Source: Gemmatimonadota bacterium (lineage in GTDB: Bacteria > JBHIER01 > G020348925). From it: DNA of 33,680 nucleotides. The first letter of the stretch is position 1. The number at the start of each line of letters is the position of its first letter. The notes under the pieces are model-generated. The model was not told the DNA's origin and did no database searches. It saw nothing but the letters and a program-made list of their open reading frames with translations. The DNA lies in assembly GCA_020348925.1 (NCBI GenBank), contig CP070758.1:3915701-3949380 (forward strand), in the 5' to 3' direction. Shown here one piece after another: positions 22,494-31,121 of the stretch. A program made the position numbers and the translations under genes.

Positions 22494-24005
22494 ATGTTCT
22501 GTTCGAAACGAAAATACGTGTCTATCATTCTCTGTGGTTTCATTCTGTTGGGTCTTGCAGGATTATGCTTCGCTCAGGGCTTCAAGGAGATTGAAAAAGA
22601 TTGCCATGAGTATGTCCTGAGCAATGGCATGAAATTCATCGTACTGGAGCGGGAGGATGTCCCGGTGGTCTCTTTCCACACATATGCTGACGTGGGCAGT
22701 GCCAACGAATCATACGGAATCACCGGTATATCTCATTTCCTGGAGCACATGGCATTCAAAGGGACCAAGGTCGTCGGCACGACAAACTATGAGGCCGAGT
22801 TCGAGCTGAGGAAAGAGCTCGACCAAATTTTTGACGAGCTTGTTCACGAGAAGGGACGTATCCAGCCTGATTCTGTTAGGATTGCCGAACTTGATACCCT
22901 CTTTGAGAAGACGAGAAAAAAGGCGGACGAATATGTCGTGAACAACGAATTTTTTGACATGATACGACGTGAGGGCGGCTCCGGTGTGAACGCCTATACG
23001 AGTAACGATGCGACACAGTATATTGTCAGCCTCCCTGCCAATAAGCTTGAGTTCTGGATGGCCATGGAATCGGATCGATTCCTCAATCCGACTTTTCGAG
23101 AGTTCTATAAGGAAAAAGATGTCGTGATGGAGGAGAGACGATTGGGCATAGAAACGAGGCCAACGGGAAAGTTGATCGAAGATTTTTTTGCCATGGCATT
23201 CAAAGCTCATCCGTATCATCACTCGGTCATCGGCCACATGTCCGACCTGAGACGGATCACCCGGGAAGATATGCGTAACTACTTCCGCACGTATTACGGT
23301 CCGAGCAATCTCACGGCAGCCGTTGTCGGAGATGTGGACGCTGATGGGGTCTTCAAAATGGCCGAGACCTATTTTGGTCGGATTCCGACTGAACCCAAAC
23401 CTGAGACAGTTCGAACTCTTGAGCCCGAACAGTGGGGAGAGCGGCGGGTGACTGTGGAGGCCATGGCCCAGCCGCTTCTGGTTGTTGGGTATCATCGGCC
23501 GAACGTCCGAGACAAGGATGATCTCGTCTTCGATGCCATGGCCAACATCTTGGGTCAGGGGCGCTCTTCACGTTTGTACACCGTTTTGGTGAAGGAGAAA
23601 AAAATCGCAGCGGCGGTCGGGGCAATGAGCGCTTGGCCCGGTAATAAGTATGACTGTCTCTTCGCAGTCTATGCAGTGCCGGCCAAGGATCATACTTCCG
23701 AGGAATGTTTAGCTGTTATCGACGATGAAATTGAGAAACTCAAGGCGGAGCTGGCTTCTGAAGATGAGATGAGCAAGTATAAACGAAGCACCAAGAAGGG
23801 TCTGATCGATGGAATGAAGTCAAACAGCAGTATGGCCCGAATGTTGACGAACTATGATATCCTTTCAGGGAGCTGGAGGAATCTGTTTGGTGAGATCGAC
23901 CGCGTCGAGGCGGTATCGGCCGGCGATATCCAGCGGATCGCACAGGCATATCTTGTGAAAAAGAACCGCACTATCGGTGAGATCATTCCTGAAGATGAGG
24001 GATAA
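22494..24005 (+). CDS. M16 family zinc peptidase, catalytic member
   Basis: The 503-residue exported protein has an N-terminal hydrophobic signal (about residues 9-27, ending LCFA) and the inverted zinc motif HFLEH at 81-85 (HxxEH), with the later ERR-containing segment supplying the third ligand. The GSGVNAYTSNDATQYIVSLP motif is typical of the M16 active half. A charged helical insertion (about 95-160) precedes it. M16 enzymes cleave small unfolded peptides in the periplasm. ATG 22494 has AGGAG 8 bases upstream and places the signal peptide at the front. An in-frame TTG near 22434 follows AAAGGAGGTGAG and remains possible. It pairs with the non-catalytic partner downstream. Confidence 0.92.
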   Translation: MFCSKRKYVSIILCGFILLGLAGLCFAQGFKEIEKDCHEYVLSNGMKFIVLEREDVPVVSFHTYADVGSANESYGITGISHFLEHMAFKGTKVVGTTNYEAEFELRKELDQIFDELVHEKGRIQPDSVRIAELDTLFEKTRKKADEYVVNNEFFDMIRREGGSGVNAYTSNDATQYIVSLPANKLEFWMAMESDRFLNPTFREFYKEKDVVMEERRLGIETRPTGKLIEDFFAMAFKAHPYHHSVIGHMSDLRRITREDMRNYFRTYYGPSNLTAAVVGDVDADGVFKMAETYFGRIPTEPKPETVRTLEPEQWGERRVTVEAMAQPLLVVGYHRPNVRDKDDLVFDAMANILGQGRSSRLYTVLVKEKKIAAAVGAMSAWPGNKYDCLFAVYAVPAKDHTSEECLAVIDDEIEKLKAELASEDEMSKYKRSTKKGLIDGMKSNSSMARMLTNYDILSGSWRNLFGEIDRVEAVSAGDIQRIAQAYLVKKNRTIGEIIPEDEG

Positions 24006-24044
24006 CGGAGAATGGAAACCATTTTGAAGTTAAGGAGTCGAGCC

Positions 24045-26171
24045 ATGAGAAAATATTGGAGATTTTTTCGACCAGTTGGGTTGCTCCTTCTGGTTGTTTT
24101 GTTCACAGCCGGGTTCGCTGATGCCCAGAAGGGTCCCAAGGATAAGTTCGAGTATCCATCTCTGAGCAAAATAGAGATGCCGGATGTGAAGGAGGAGACT
24201 CTTGAGAATGGTATGAAACTCTTCTTGGTCGAAGACCATCAGTACCCAACTGTGGATTTACGAGCCATGATCCGCACGGGATCGATCTACGAGCCGGCGG
24301 ACAAAATCGGATTGGCATCAATTGTCGGTATGGTCCTCCGGACAGGTGGTACTGAGACGATGACGGGGGATGAGATCGACGAGCTTTTGGAGAGTATGGG
24401 AGCATCCGTTGAGACCAGCATCGGGGAAGGTTCGGGATACGTGTACGTGTCTGTCCTCAAGGAGGATATTGAGAAAGGACTGGAAATCCTGGCAGATCTC
24501 TTGATGCATCCGGCTTTTCCCGAGGATAAAATAGACCTGGCCAAGATGCAGCATCGGACCGGTATTTCGCGGCGGAACGACGACATTGGCTCGATCAGTT
24601 ATCGGGAGTTCGACAAGATCATTTACGGAGCTGAAAGCCCGTACGCTCGTCACACGGAATATGCAACAATCGAGGCGATCACCAGGGATGATATGGTGGC
24701 TTTCTATGAGAGGTACTTTCATCCCAACAACGTTATCTTCGCGGCGTGGGGTGACTTCAAAGCCAAAGAGATCAAGGCAAAGATCGAAAACGCCTTTACC
24801 GGATGGGCACCGGCGGTCATTGAATTTCCTCCCAAGCCTCAGGTGGAGTATGAATACAAATTTTCAGTGAATTTCATCGAGAAACCCGATGTGAATCAGT
24901 CCTGGATCCTGATGGGCCACATCGGCGGATTGAAAAGCAGTCCTCACTACCCGGCATTAATCGTTATGAATCAGATTCTCTCGTTCGATCGTCTTTTTAA
25001 ACGAATTCGGTCAGCGGAGGGATTGGCCTATCATGTGGGTGGAGCTTACGGTGCAGACTTTGATCATCCGGGTGTTTTCTATTCCATCTGTCAGACGAAG
25101 TCGCAGTCCACGGTGTATGCCATCGGGATTATGCTGGAGGAGATCGAGCGAATCACCGAGGAGGAAGTGACTGACGCAGAGCTGGCCAAGGCCAAGGACA
25201 GTTATCTCAACAGTTTCGTCTTCAATTTTGACTCGAAGGCCGAGATCGTCTCTCGCCTCATGCAGTATGCTTATTACGAGTATGCCTCCGACTTCATCAA
25301 CCGGACCAAGATGGGGGTGGAGAATGTGACCAAGAGCGATGTGCTGCAGGCCGCCAAGGAGAATCTCCGTCCTGATAAGCTCCAGATTTTGGTGGTAGGG
25401 AAACCCGAAGATTTCGACGAGCCGCTCTCAGTGCTGGGTGCGGTGCATGAGATCGACATCACAATTCCGACACCGGAGGAGGAAGCTCCTGAAGCCACTC
25501 CTGAAAGCTTGGAGAAGGGGAGAGCATTGCTGGCTGAGGCGGTGGAGGCCATGGGAGGTTTGAACGCGTTTCAGGCCATTGCCAATATGAAGTTTGAAAG
25601 CAAGATAACGATTTTCATACCTCAAGGCGGGACGATGGAGGCCACGGCCAGGGAGATGACGGTTTATCCGGACAAAAACAGGACTGAGATCTCCCTGCCC
25701 TTTGGGCAAATGATCCAGGTGTTGCGCGGCGACCAGGCCTGGGCCACCGGTCCTCAGGGCACTCAGGATCTGGACGAGTCACAAAGGAAGGACATGGAAA
25801 AAAGTTTGTTCCGGGATATGGTCTTGCTTTTTCAAAGAAGCGGAGACACTGCCCTCGTTGTTCAATCGTTAGGAGAAACGGAGGTTGCAGGGAAAACGGC
25901 GGAGGAAATTCTGATAAAGGACGAAGAGGGGAATTCAGTAAAAATGTACCTCGATAAGGAAACGCATCTCGTCGTCAAGAGAGACTATCAAGGGACCACG
26001 ATGAGGGGTGCAGCGAGTATGGAGGAATCGCTCACGGACTACCGAGAGGTTGACGGGATTAAGATTCCTTTTCGCAGTGACATCAAGGCCGATGGGGAAC
26101 CGTACATCAGTGTTGAGGTGCAGGAGATGCTCATTAATACGGAGATAGATCCGGCTCTGTTTGAAAAGTGA
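24045..26171 (+). CDS. M16 family non-catalytic partner fused to a LolA/lipoprotein-sorting-like domain
   Basis: The 708-residue exported protein has a signal peptide (about residues 8-27, ending GFADA). Its M16 region (about 40-460) lacks HxxEH; the corresponding stretch reads LASIVGMVLRTGG. It keeps the M16 C-terminal repertoire, including a RIRSAEGLAYHVGGAYG motif. The last 220 residues form a different beta-rich module (KGRALLAEAVEAMGGLNAF onward, ending VDGIKIPFRSDI) resembling outer-membrane lipoprotein-sorting proteins. ATG 24045 has AAGGAG 7 bases upstream; ATG 24012 would leave a poor signal peptide. It lies 39 bases after the catalytic partner, so the two probably form a heterodimer as in other active/inactive M16 pairs. 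Confidence 0.88.
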   Translation: MRKYWRFFRPVGLLLLVVLFTAGFADAQKGPKDKFEYPSLSKIEMPDVKEETLENGMKLFLVEDHQYPTVDLRAMIRTGSIYEPADKIGLASIVGMVLRTGGTETMTGDEIDELLESMGASVETSIGEGSGYVYVSVLKEDIEKGLEILADLLMHPAFPEDKIDLAKMQHRTGISRRNDDIGSISYREFDKIIYGAESPYARHTEYATIEAITRDDMVAFYERYFHPNNVIFAAWGDFKAKEIKAKIENAFTGWAPAVIEFPPKPQVEYEYKFSVNFIEKPDVNQSWILMGHIGGLKSSPHYPALIVMNQILSFDRLFKRIRSAEGLAYHVGGAYGADFDHPGVFYSICQTKSQSTVYAIGIMLEEIERITEEEVTDAELAKAKDSYLNSFVFNFDSKAEIVSRLMQYAYYEYASDFINRTKMGVENVTKSDVLQAAKENLRPDKLQILVVGKPEDFDEPLSVLGAVHEIDITIPTPEEEAPEATPESLEKGRALLAEAVEAMGGLNAFQAIANMKFESKITIFIPQGGTMEATAREMTVYPDKNRTEISLPFGQMIQVLRGDQAWATGPQGTQDLDESQRKDMEKSLFRDMVLLFQRSGDTALVVQSLGETEVAGKTAEEILIKDEEGNSVKMYLDKETHLVVKRDYQGTTMRGAASMEESLTDYREVDGIKIPFRSDIKADGEPYISVEVQEMLINTEIDPALFEK

Positions 26172-26218
26172 TTCGTGATCGAGTCCAGTTTCGCGTTCCG
26201 AGAGTGCGATCGAACCTT

Positions 26219-26258
26219 AAAAAGAGGGGGCGCATGGGTGTGCGCCCCCCTCTTTTTT
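26219..26258 (+). terminator. Strong intrinsic terminator after the M16 pair
   Basis: GAGGGGGCGCA (from 26224) pairs with TGCGCCCCCCTC (to 26252) with one bulged base, loop TGGGTG, and a run of six T at 26253-26258. Five A precede the stem, so it could also work in reverse. Confidence 0.9.
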
Positions 26259-26310
26259 CCGAGAAAAACATAACGGGATACGTGTGAGATAGTCTCTGTT
26301 GAGATTGTCC

Positions 26311-26340
26311 TTGAAATTATCCGGAGAATGGTATTATATT
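26311..26340 (+). promoter_or_regulatory. Putative promoter for the SDR gene
   Basis: TTGAAA (26311-26316) and TATATT (26335-26340) are separated by 18 bases. The SDR ATG follows 49 bases after the -10. Confidence 0.4.
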
Positions 26341-26389
26341 AATACCTTCGAATCGCCGCGGTACGTTAACTATAACACAGGGTTTCACT

Positions 26390-27112
26390 ATGCTTCCAAT
26401 GGAGGGGAAAATTGCAATTGTGACAGGTGCCGGTAAGGGAATAGGGAGAGAAATTTGTCTGCTTTTTGCGGAGAAGGGTGCCAAAATAGTGGCTGCAGCC
26501 CGGACGCAGTCCGATATTGAGGAATTGGTGGGGCAGATTGAGTCGCAGGGTGGCGAGGCGCTTGCTGTTGCCACAGACATACGAAGGAGAGATGAGGCGG
26601 ATCGACTCATCTCTTCGGCTCTTGATCGTTTCGGAGGCATAGATGTTCTTGTGAACAATGCTGGTGTTGGAGCATTTGCCAACGTCGTCGACCTCAGTGA
26701 CGCAGACTGGAACAGCCAGATCGAGACGAACCTGACGGGTATGTTCTTCTGCACGCGAGCTGCATTGAAAGAAATGCTCAAAGGAAAAAAGGATACGGTT
26801 CGTCATATTATCAACATCGCATCATTGGCGTCAACGGCAGGGTTTCGTGGAGGCTCTGCCTATTGCGCCTCAAAGTTCGGTGTCGTAGGATTCACTGAGT
26901 CCCTCATGCTCGAAGTCCGTGAGCATAATATCAAGGTCTCCGTCATATTGCCAGGATCGGTGAATACCTCCTTCCGTGGAACTTCTCCTGATGCAGAATC
27001 GTGGAAACTTCATCCCGGAGATATTGCCCAGGCGGTTGTGGATGTCGTTACATCATCAAAACAGGCACTGATGAGCCGGATTGAAGTTCGGCCGTTGAAA
27101 CCGAAAGGGTAA
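26390..27112 (+). CDS. Short-chain dehydrogenase/reductase
   Basis: The 240-residue protein is a classical SDR: TGAGKGIG (12-19) binds NAD(P), NNAG is at 89-92, and the catalytic Ser145, Tyr158 and Lys162 (YCASK) are present. It oxidises or reduces an alcohol/ketone in the cytoplasm; the substrate is unknown. An Arg at AAARTQ after the second strand would favour NADP. The ATG at 26390 lacks a strong ribosome binding site; a second in-frame ATG three codons later is equally possible. It has its own promoter after a strong terminator. FabG is the nearest well-known relative, but the lack of other fatty acid genes argues against a housekeeping role. Confidence 0.93.
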   Translation: MLPMEGKIAIVTGAGKGIGREICLLFAEKGAKIVAAARTQSDIEELVGQIESQGGEALAVATDIRRRDEADRLISSALDRFGGIDVLVNNAGVGAFANVVDLSDADWNSQIETNLTGMFFCTRAALKEMLKGKKDTVRHIINIASLASTAGFRGGSAYCASKFGVVGFTESLMLEVREHNIKVSVILPGSVNTSFRGTSPDAESWKLHPGDIAQAVVDVVTSSKQALMSRIEVRPLKPKG

Positions 27113-27183
27113 AAATTGTTAAAAAAATGAGGTATGACATATCGCTTCATTCCTTTTCAGTGCTCTATTCAGGGATATGGAGT

Positions 27184-27201
27184 GCAACGATTCATCGTTG
27201 C
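27184..27201 (+). other. Short perfect hairpin before the zinc-ribbon gene
   Basis: GCAACGA and TCGTTGC are perfectly complementary around the loop TTCA. There is no T-run after it. It lies 54 bases upstream of the next start codon. Confidence 0.4.
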
Positions 27202-27254
27202 GGATACGGATGGTAACACATCCCAACCGTATTTTCAGTGAAACGAGGGAGCCT

Positions 27255-27548
27255 ATGAAAGTATGTTACAGATGTGGTCGGGCGGTCGAGGTTGAAAGAA
27301 CGGTCGGCCGGACGGAAGCTTGTCCTCAGTGCGATGCGGATCTCCATTGTTGTTTGAATTGTAAGTTCTATGACAAGCTGTCCCATCATGAATGCCGAGA
27401 GCCTCAGGCTGAGCCTGTTGCCGACAAAGAAAAGGGCAACTTCTGCGATTATTTCGTCTTCAAGGACGAACCGGGGCCGAGGTCTCAATCTGGATCTTCA
27501 GTCAGTGCACGACAGAAACTTGATCGGATGTTTAAGAAACAAAAATGA
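27255..27548 (+). CDS. Small zinc-ribbon-like protein
   Basis: The 97-residue protein starts MKVCYRCGRAVEVERTVGR and carries CYRC, CPQC and HCCLNCKFY motifs, giving two or three CxxC-type zinc sites, followed by a conserved-looking CREPQAEPV and NFCDYF segment and a charged tail. I recall a similar uncharacterised small family in anaerobes but cannot name it. The ATG at 27255 has GAGGGAG upstream; extending the frame upstream adds sequence with no support. It lies directly upstream of the reductive-dehalogenase-like gene (52-base gap) and may be cotranscribed with it. A role in maturation or regulation of that protein is only a guess. Confidence 0.75.
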   Translation: MKVCYRCGRAVEVERTVGRTEACPQCDADLHCCLNCKFYDKLSHHECREPQAEPVADKEKGNFCDYFVFKDEPGPRSQSGSSVSARQKLDRMFKKQK

Positions 27549-27600
27549 GTTCCACTCTTGATGAATCCCTGAGAACCGTGGGAACGCATGTCATCCCTTC

Positions 27601-28953
27601 ATGATGTGGTATGATTACATCGGCTGGATTGCGGGATGTGCTCTGATCTTTTTCTCGATCGCTTTTGTCATGACAAGTGTTCTTGAGAAAGAGGCGAGAG
27701 CCGTATTCATGGGTCTGATCGTCCTTGTCCCGCTATGTTTCGTATGGTTTCTCCTGTTAACGCAGCTGTATGTGTATCGGGCCGAGATCCTTGGTTTGGG
27801 AATCGTGGGGATTGTGCTGTTTGGCCTGATCCTTTTTGTGCCCTTCGGCAAGAAAGGGTCGTTGCAGATTGTACGTCCCTTGGAGCGGTTGGATGAGCGC
27901 GATATTATTTTTGCCAGGATGCGATATCAGGAGAATTCGGAGGCGTATAATGATTATTACAGGAGACATCCTGAGTTGAAGACGACCGACGATAAGGTAC
28001 GGCGCATGCCCACGCTGTACGAACCCGGTTCTGAGAATTATCACGTCATCAACAGTCCAGTTCCCCAAGCCTGCTTTGATTTTCTGGAGGATATACGAGG
28101 GACTACCGAGGCACCTCCACATGCGGAGAACAGGGATATCGATCCTGAGCGAATGTCTCTCCGCCTGAAAGGACTTGCAAAATATTATGGTGGGAGAGAC
28201 GCAGGCATTGCGGTGTTGAACGAAGGACATACGTACACCCATGTTGGTCGAGGTCAAGGAAAATACGGTGATGTGGTGAAGCTCGATCACAAATTTGCTC
28301 TCGTCTTCACTGTGGAGATGGATCGGTTCATGGTTCGACAAGCTCCTTCATTGACCGTCTACGTTGAATCCGCAAACCAATATGTGAAAGCGGCCACGAT
28401 CGCCATATCGATAGCGTACTACATTCGCTCGCTGGGGTTTTCGGCGCGGGCGCATATCGATGGAAATTACCGGATCATCGTCCCGCCCGTCGCTGTCGAT
28501 GCGGGTTTGGGAGAGATAGGAAGAATCGGTCTGTTGATGACGCCGAACCTTGGTCCGCGGGTGCGCCTTGGCGCGGTAACGACCGATATGCCTCTTGTAC
28601 CTGATAAGCCGATCTCCTTCGGCGCTCTCGATTTTTGTGAGGCGTGTACGAAATGCGCAGAGAACTGTCCCTCTGGAGCTATTCCACAAGGGGATAAGAA
28701 AATCGTCCGAGGTGTTGAGAAATGGTTCGTCAACCAGGAGGCGTGTTACACATACTGGCGTAAGAGCGGTACTGACTGTGGAGTATGTATGAACGTATGC
28801 CCGTATAGCAAGCCGAACACATTTGTTCATAATTCTGTGCGCTACGCAGCACAACATTCGGTCGTAGCGCGCCGAGGTGCAAAATGGGCGGATGATTTTT
28901 TTTACGGTCGATTCCCAAAATCGAACAAGAAACCGGAGTGGCTGATCAGTTAG
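27601..28953 (+). CDS. Membrane-anchored reductive dehalogenase-like corrinoid/Fe-S protein
   Basis: The 450-residue protein begins with three hydrophobic helices (about 8-28, 35-56, 62-82) and no twin-arginine signal. The rest follows the reductive dehalogenase pattern: DERDIIFARMRYQ, YYRRHPE, then AGLGEIGRIGLLMTPNLGPRVRLGAVTTDMPL (near 301-332). Two 4Fe-4S motifs follow: C346, C349, C352, C356 (CEACTKCAENCP) and C382, C393, C396, C400 (GTDCGVCMNVCPYSKP). QueG, the relative in queuosine synthesis, has a different second cluster motif and no membrane helices. These enzymes use a cobamide to remove halogens or related groups. The fused anchor could replace the separate RdhB protein; with no Tat signal the catalytic domain probably faces the cytoplasm. 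No obvious ribosome binding site precedes the ATG. Confidence 0.88.
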   Translation: MMWYDYIGWIAGCALIFFSIAFVMTSVLEKEARAVFMGLIVLVPLCFVWFLLLTQLYVYRAEILGLGIVGIVLFGLILFVPFGKKGSLQIVRPLERLDERDIIFARMRYQENSEAYNDYYRRHPELKTTDDKVRRMPTLYEPGSENYHVINSPVPQACFDFLEDIRGTTEAPPHAENRDIDPERMSLRLKGLAKYYGGRDAGIAVLNEGHTYTHVGRGQGKYGDVVKLDHKFALVFTVEMDRFMVRQAPSLTVYVESANQYVKAATIAISIAYYIRSLGFSARAHIDGNYRIIVPPVAVDAGLGEIGRIGLLMTPNLGPRVRLGAVTTDMPLVPDKPISFGALDFCEACTKCAENCPSGAIPQGDKKIVRGVEKWFVNQEACYTYWRKSGTDCGVCMNVCPYSKPNTFVHNSVRYAAQHSVVARRGAKWADDFFYGRFPKSNKKPEWLIS

Positions 28954-28982
28954 CAGAGAGCCTGGAGAGGTCGACAAACGTG

Positions 28983-29768
28983 ATGAGTGAAGTTGAAAAA
29001 ATATTGAAATTCACAGTGGACGTAGCAATAAGGACTGGTCATATCCTCCTCAATCATTTTCAACGGGGCTTGGACGTGAGGTATAAAAGCTCCGAGATTG
29101 ATCTGGTAACGGAAGCCGACCTGGCTTCCGAGCGTTTTATCGTTGAGACCATCAGGCACCACTATCCAAAGCATGGTATCCTCTCCGAGGAGGAGGTTGA
29201 GGATAAGGAGGACAGGGAATTTTTCTGGATTATTGATCCATTGGACGGCACAGTGAACTATGCTCATGGATTTCCGATTTTTTGTGTCTCCCTGGCTTTG
29301 CAGCAGCGGGGCGATCCTATTCTAGGGGTGACGCATGATCCGATGAGGGATGAAACCTTTACCGCGGTGAAAAACCTTGGTGCGTTTCTGAATGGGGATG
29401 CGTTAAAGGTTTCCGGAGCCGATCGCCTTGTCCGATCTCTTGTGGCCACCGGTTTCCCATACAAACGGGCAACAATTGAAGATAACAATCTGCCGGAGTT
29501 CAATCGAGTCCTGCCGAAAGTTCAGGGTGTCCGGCGGGGCGGTTCGGCCGCACTTGATTTGGCCTACGTCGCAGCCGGACGTTTGGATGGATACTGGGAA
29601 GCTCATCTGTCCCCGTGGGACTGGGCTGCCGGAGTGTTGATGATTCAGGAGGCAGGCGGGAGGGTGACTGATAGAAGGAACCAACCGTGGACGTTTGGAA
29701 GCAAAAAGATGGTGGCAACGAACGGACTGATCCATGAGGAGTTGCTGCACATATTGAATGAATGGTGA
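28983..29768 (+). CDS. Inositol monophosphatase family phosphatase
   Basis: The 261-residue protein contains the metal-binding signature: E69/E70 (GILSEEE), D85-T90 (DPLDGT) and D213 (WDWAAG), all in the family order. It hydrolyses inositol-1-phosphate or related sugar phosphates with magnesium; SuhB-type and histidinol-phosphatase-type roles remain open. Start choice is uncertain: ATG 28983 and GTG 28980 both follow GGAGAGG, and an earlier in-frame GTG (28938) would overlap the upstream gene by 16 bases. It is close behind the dehalogenase-like gene and probably shares its transcript. Confidence 0.93.
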   Translation: MSEVEKILKFTVDVAIRTGHILLNHFQRGLDVRYKSSEIDLVTEADLASERFIVETIRHHYPKHGILSEEEVEDKEDREFFWIIDPLDGTVNYAHGFPIFCVSLALQQRGDPILGVTHDPMRDETFTAVKNLGAFLNGDALKVSGADRLVRSLVATGFPYKRATIEDNNLPEFNRVLPKVQGVRRGGSAALDLAYVAAGRLDGYWEAHLSPWDWAAGVLMIQEAGGRVTDRRNQPWTFGSKKMVATNGLIHEELLHILNEW

Positions 29769-29879
29769 TCGATGGAGGCTCCACGTTCTCGCTGCGCATG
29801 GAGGTTCGAGATCAGTACTGTAAAAATCGATGAAGGGCGTTTTCCTGAACGTGTTGCAGCAGATTGACAAGAGAACGGC

Positions 29880-30659
29880 TTGGAAAATACATTAGCACAT
29901 AACCTCTTTAAAAAATTCAACAAAGCTCTCCGGCACTATCACCTGATCGACAATGGTGATCGGATCCTGGTGGCCGTGTCAGGGGGGAAAGACAGTCTGA
30001 CTTTGCTGAGATTGCTTCAACTGGATCAAGGGAAGATCCCAGTTTCCTTTGACCTCGTGGCTGTCCATGTTGAGTCGGATTTTCGGTGCGCGGGTTGTGT
30101 TCATAAGGAGATCTTGAGAAAATTATTCAAGAGCGTAAATATAGAATTCTCCTTTGAACAAATTCGTATGACCCTGGATAAGGATGGAAAGCGCCGAACA
30201 CCAAACTGCTTCTGGTGCTCCTGGAATCGGAGAAAGGCGTTGTTCCTGGCTGCACAACGTTTGGGCTGCAATAAAGTGGCCTTTGGACATCATGCTGACG
30301 ACGTCGCAGAGACGACGCTCCTGAACCTCTTTTTTCACGGTCGGTTGGAGACGATGGAGCCAAAGGTCCTGTTCTTCAAGGGAAAAATCACCGTCATCCG
30401 ACCTCTGGTCTTCGTGCCCGAAAGGGAGATTCTTCGATTTGCGAAAGAGAGCGGTTTTCCATCCCAGCTCTGTCAATGTCCGAACAATCTCACCTCGAAG
30501 CGGGCCCGAATGAAGGAGATCCTGAAGTCCATTGAAAAGGAATGTCCGAAGGCGAAAGTCAATCTCTATAAGGCAGTTGAAAACAAGATGGTGTGGGACA
30601 GGGAAGACGGAACACACGGAGTCAATGAAAAAACGGACAGTCAGTTCCTCCTCTCGTGA
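29880..30659 (+). CDS. ttcA: TtcA-like tRNA thiolation (PP-loop) ATPase
   Basis: The 259-residue protein has the PP-loop SGGKDS (34-39), which adenylates the target base, and GHHADD (136-141). C110 and C113 (NCFWCSW) with C200 fit the Cys set that holds the 4Fe-4S cluster in TtcA, which makes 2-thiocytidine at position 32 of tRNA. TtuA/NcsA-type enzymes share this fold but usually carry extra zinc fingers. The start is TTG 29880: a TGA stop lies in the same frame just upstream, no ATG occurs before the PP-loop, and the N-terminus length fits the family. Confidence 0.85.
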   Translation: MENTLAHNLFKKFNKALRHYHLIDNGDRILVAVSGGKDSLTLLRLLQLDQGKIPVSFDLVAVHVESDFRCAGCVHKEILRKLFKSVNIEFSFEQIRMTLDKDGKRRTPNCFWCSWNRRKALFLAAQRLGCNKVAFGHHADDVAETTLLNLFFHGRLETMEPKVLFFKGKITVIRPLVFVPEREILRFAKESGFPSQLCQCPNNLTSKRARMKEILKSIEKECPKAKVNLYKAVENKMVWDREDGTHGVNEKTDSQFLLS

Positions 30660-30690
30660 GTGAAAAGAGCGTGGATTCTAAGTGGGGGTT

Positions 30691-31077
30691 ATGGATGGTA
30701 TGACTAAGAAAATCAGGATCGGAGTGGGATCGATTACGGCTGAGGCCGAACTTCATGATACCTCAACCGTTATACTATTGTGGGAAGCGTTGCCGGTGGA
30801 GGGATTCGCCAACAGGTGGGGTGATGAAGTCTATTTCAAGATACCGGTGGATGCAGAGCTGGAAAAGGAAGCCCGGGAAGTCGTACATGAGGGTGAGGTG
30901 GGATACTGGCCGATGGGGCAAGCCTTCTGTATCTTTTTCGGCCCAACGCCGGCCAGTAGAGGTGATGAAATTCGGGCGTACAGTCCGGTGAATATCCTCG
31001 GTCGTATTGTCGGCGATGCAACCGTGTTCAAAGATGTCACCGAGGGGGAGCCCATCACAATTGACAAGGTTGCATAG
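30691..31077 (+). CDS. Cyclophilin-like fold protein
   Basis: The 128-residue protein fits the family described structurally as a cyclophilin-like beta barrel (Pfam Cyclophil_like). Diagnostic segments are ITAEAELHDTSTVILLWEALP near the N-terminus, WGDEVYFKIPV, then GYWPMGQAFCIFFGPTPAS and VNILGRIVGD. The family lacks proven isomerase activity and its role is unclear. ATG 30691 follows GTGGGGG; a second ATG nine bases on is possible. It sits between ttcA and the cupin gene on the same strand. Confidence 0.85.
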   Translation: MDGMTKKIRIGVGSITAEAELHDTSTVILLWEALPVEGFANRWGDEVYFKIPVDAELEKEAREVVHEGEVGYWPMGQAFCIFFGPTPASRGDEIRAYSPVNILGRIVGDATVFKDVTEGEPITIDKVA

Positions 31078-31121
31078 AGTGTGAAGGCTGAACTTTTTTC
31101 GTTTCGTACGGAGGTGAAGAG

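Noticed and set aside
27601-28953. QueG (epoxyqueuosine reductase) as identity of the corrinoid/Fe-S protein
   Set aside because: The second cluster motif GTDCGVCMNVCPYSKP and the TPNLGPRVRLGAVTTDMPL stretch follow RdhA rather than QueG, and QueG lacks N-terminal membrane helices.
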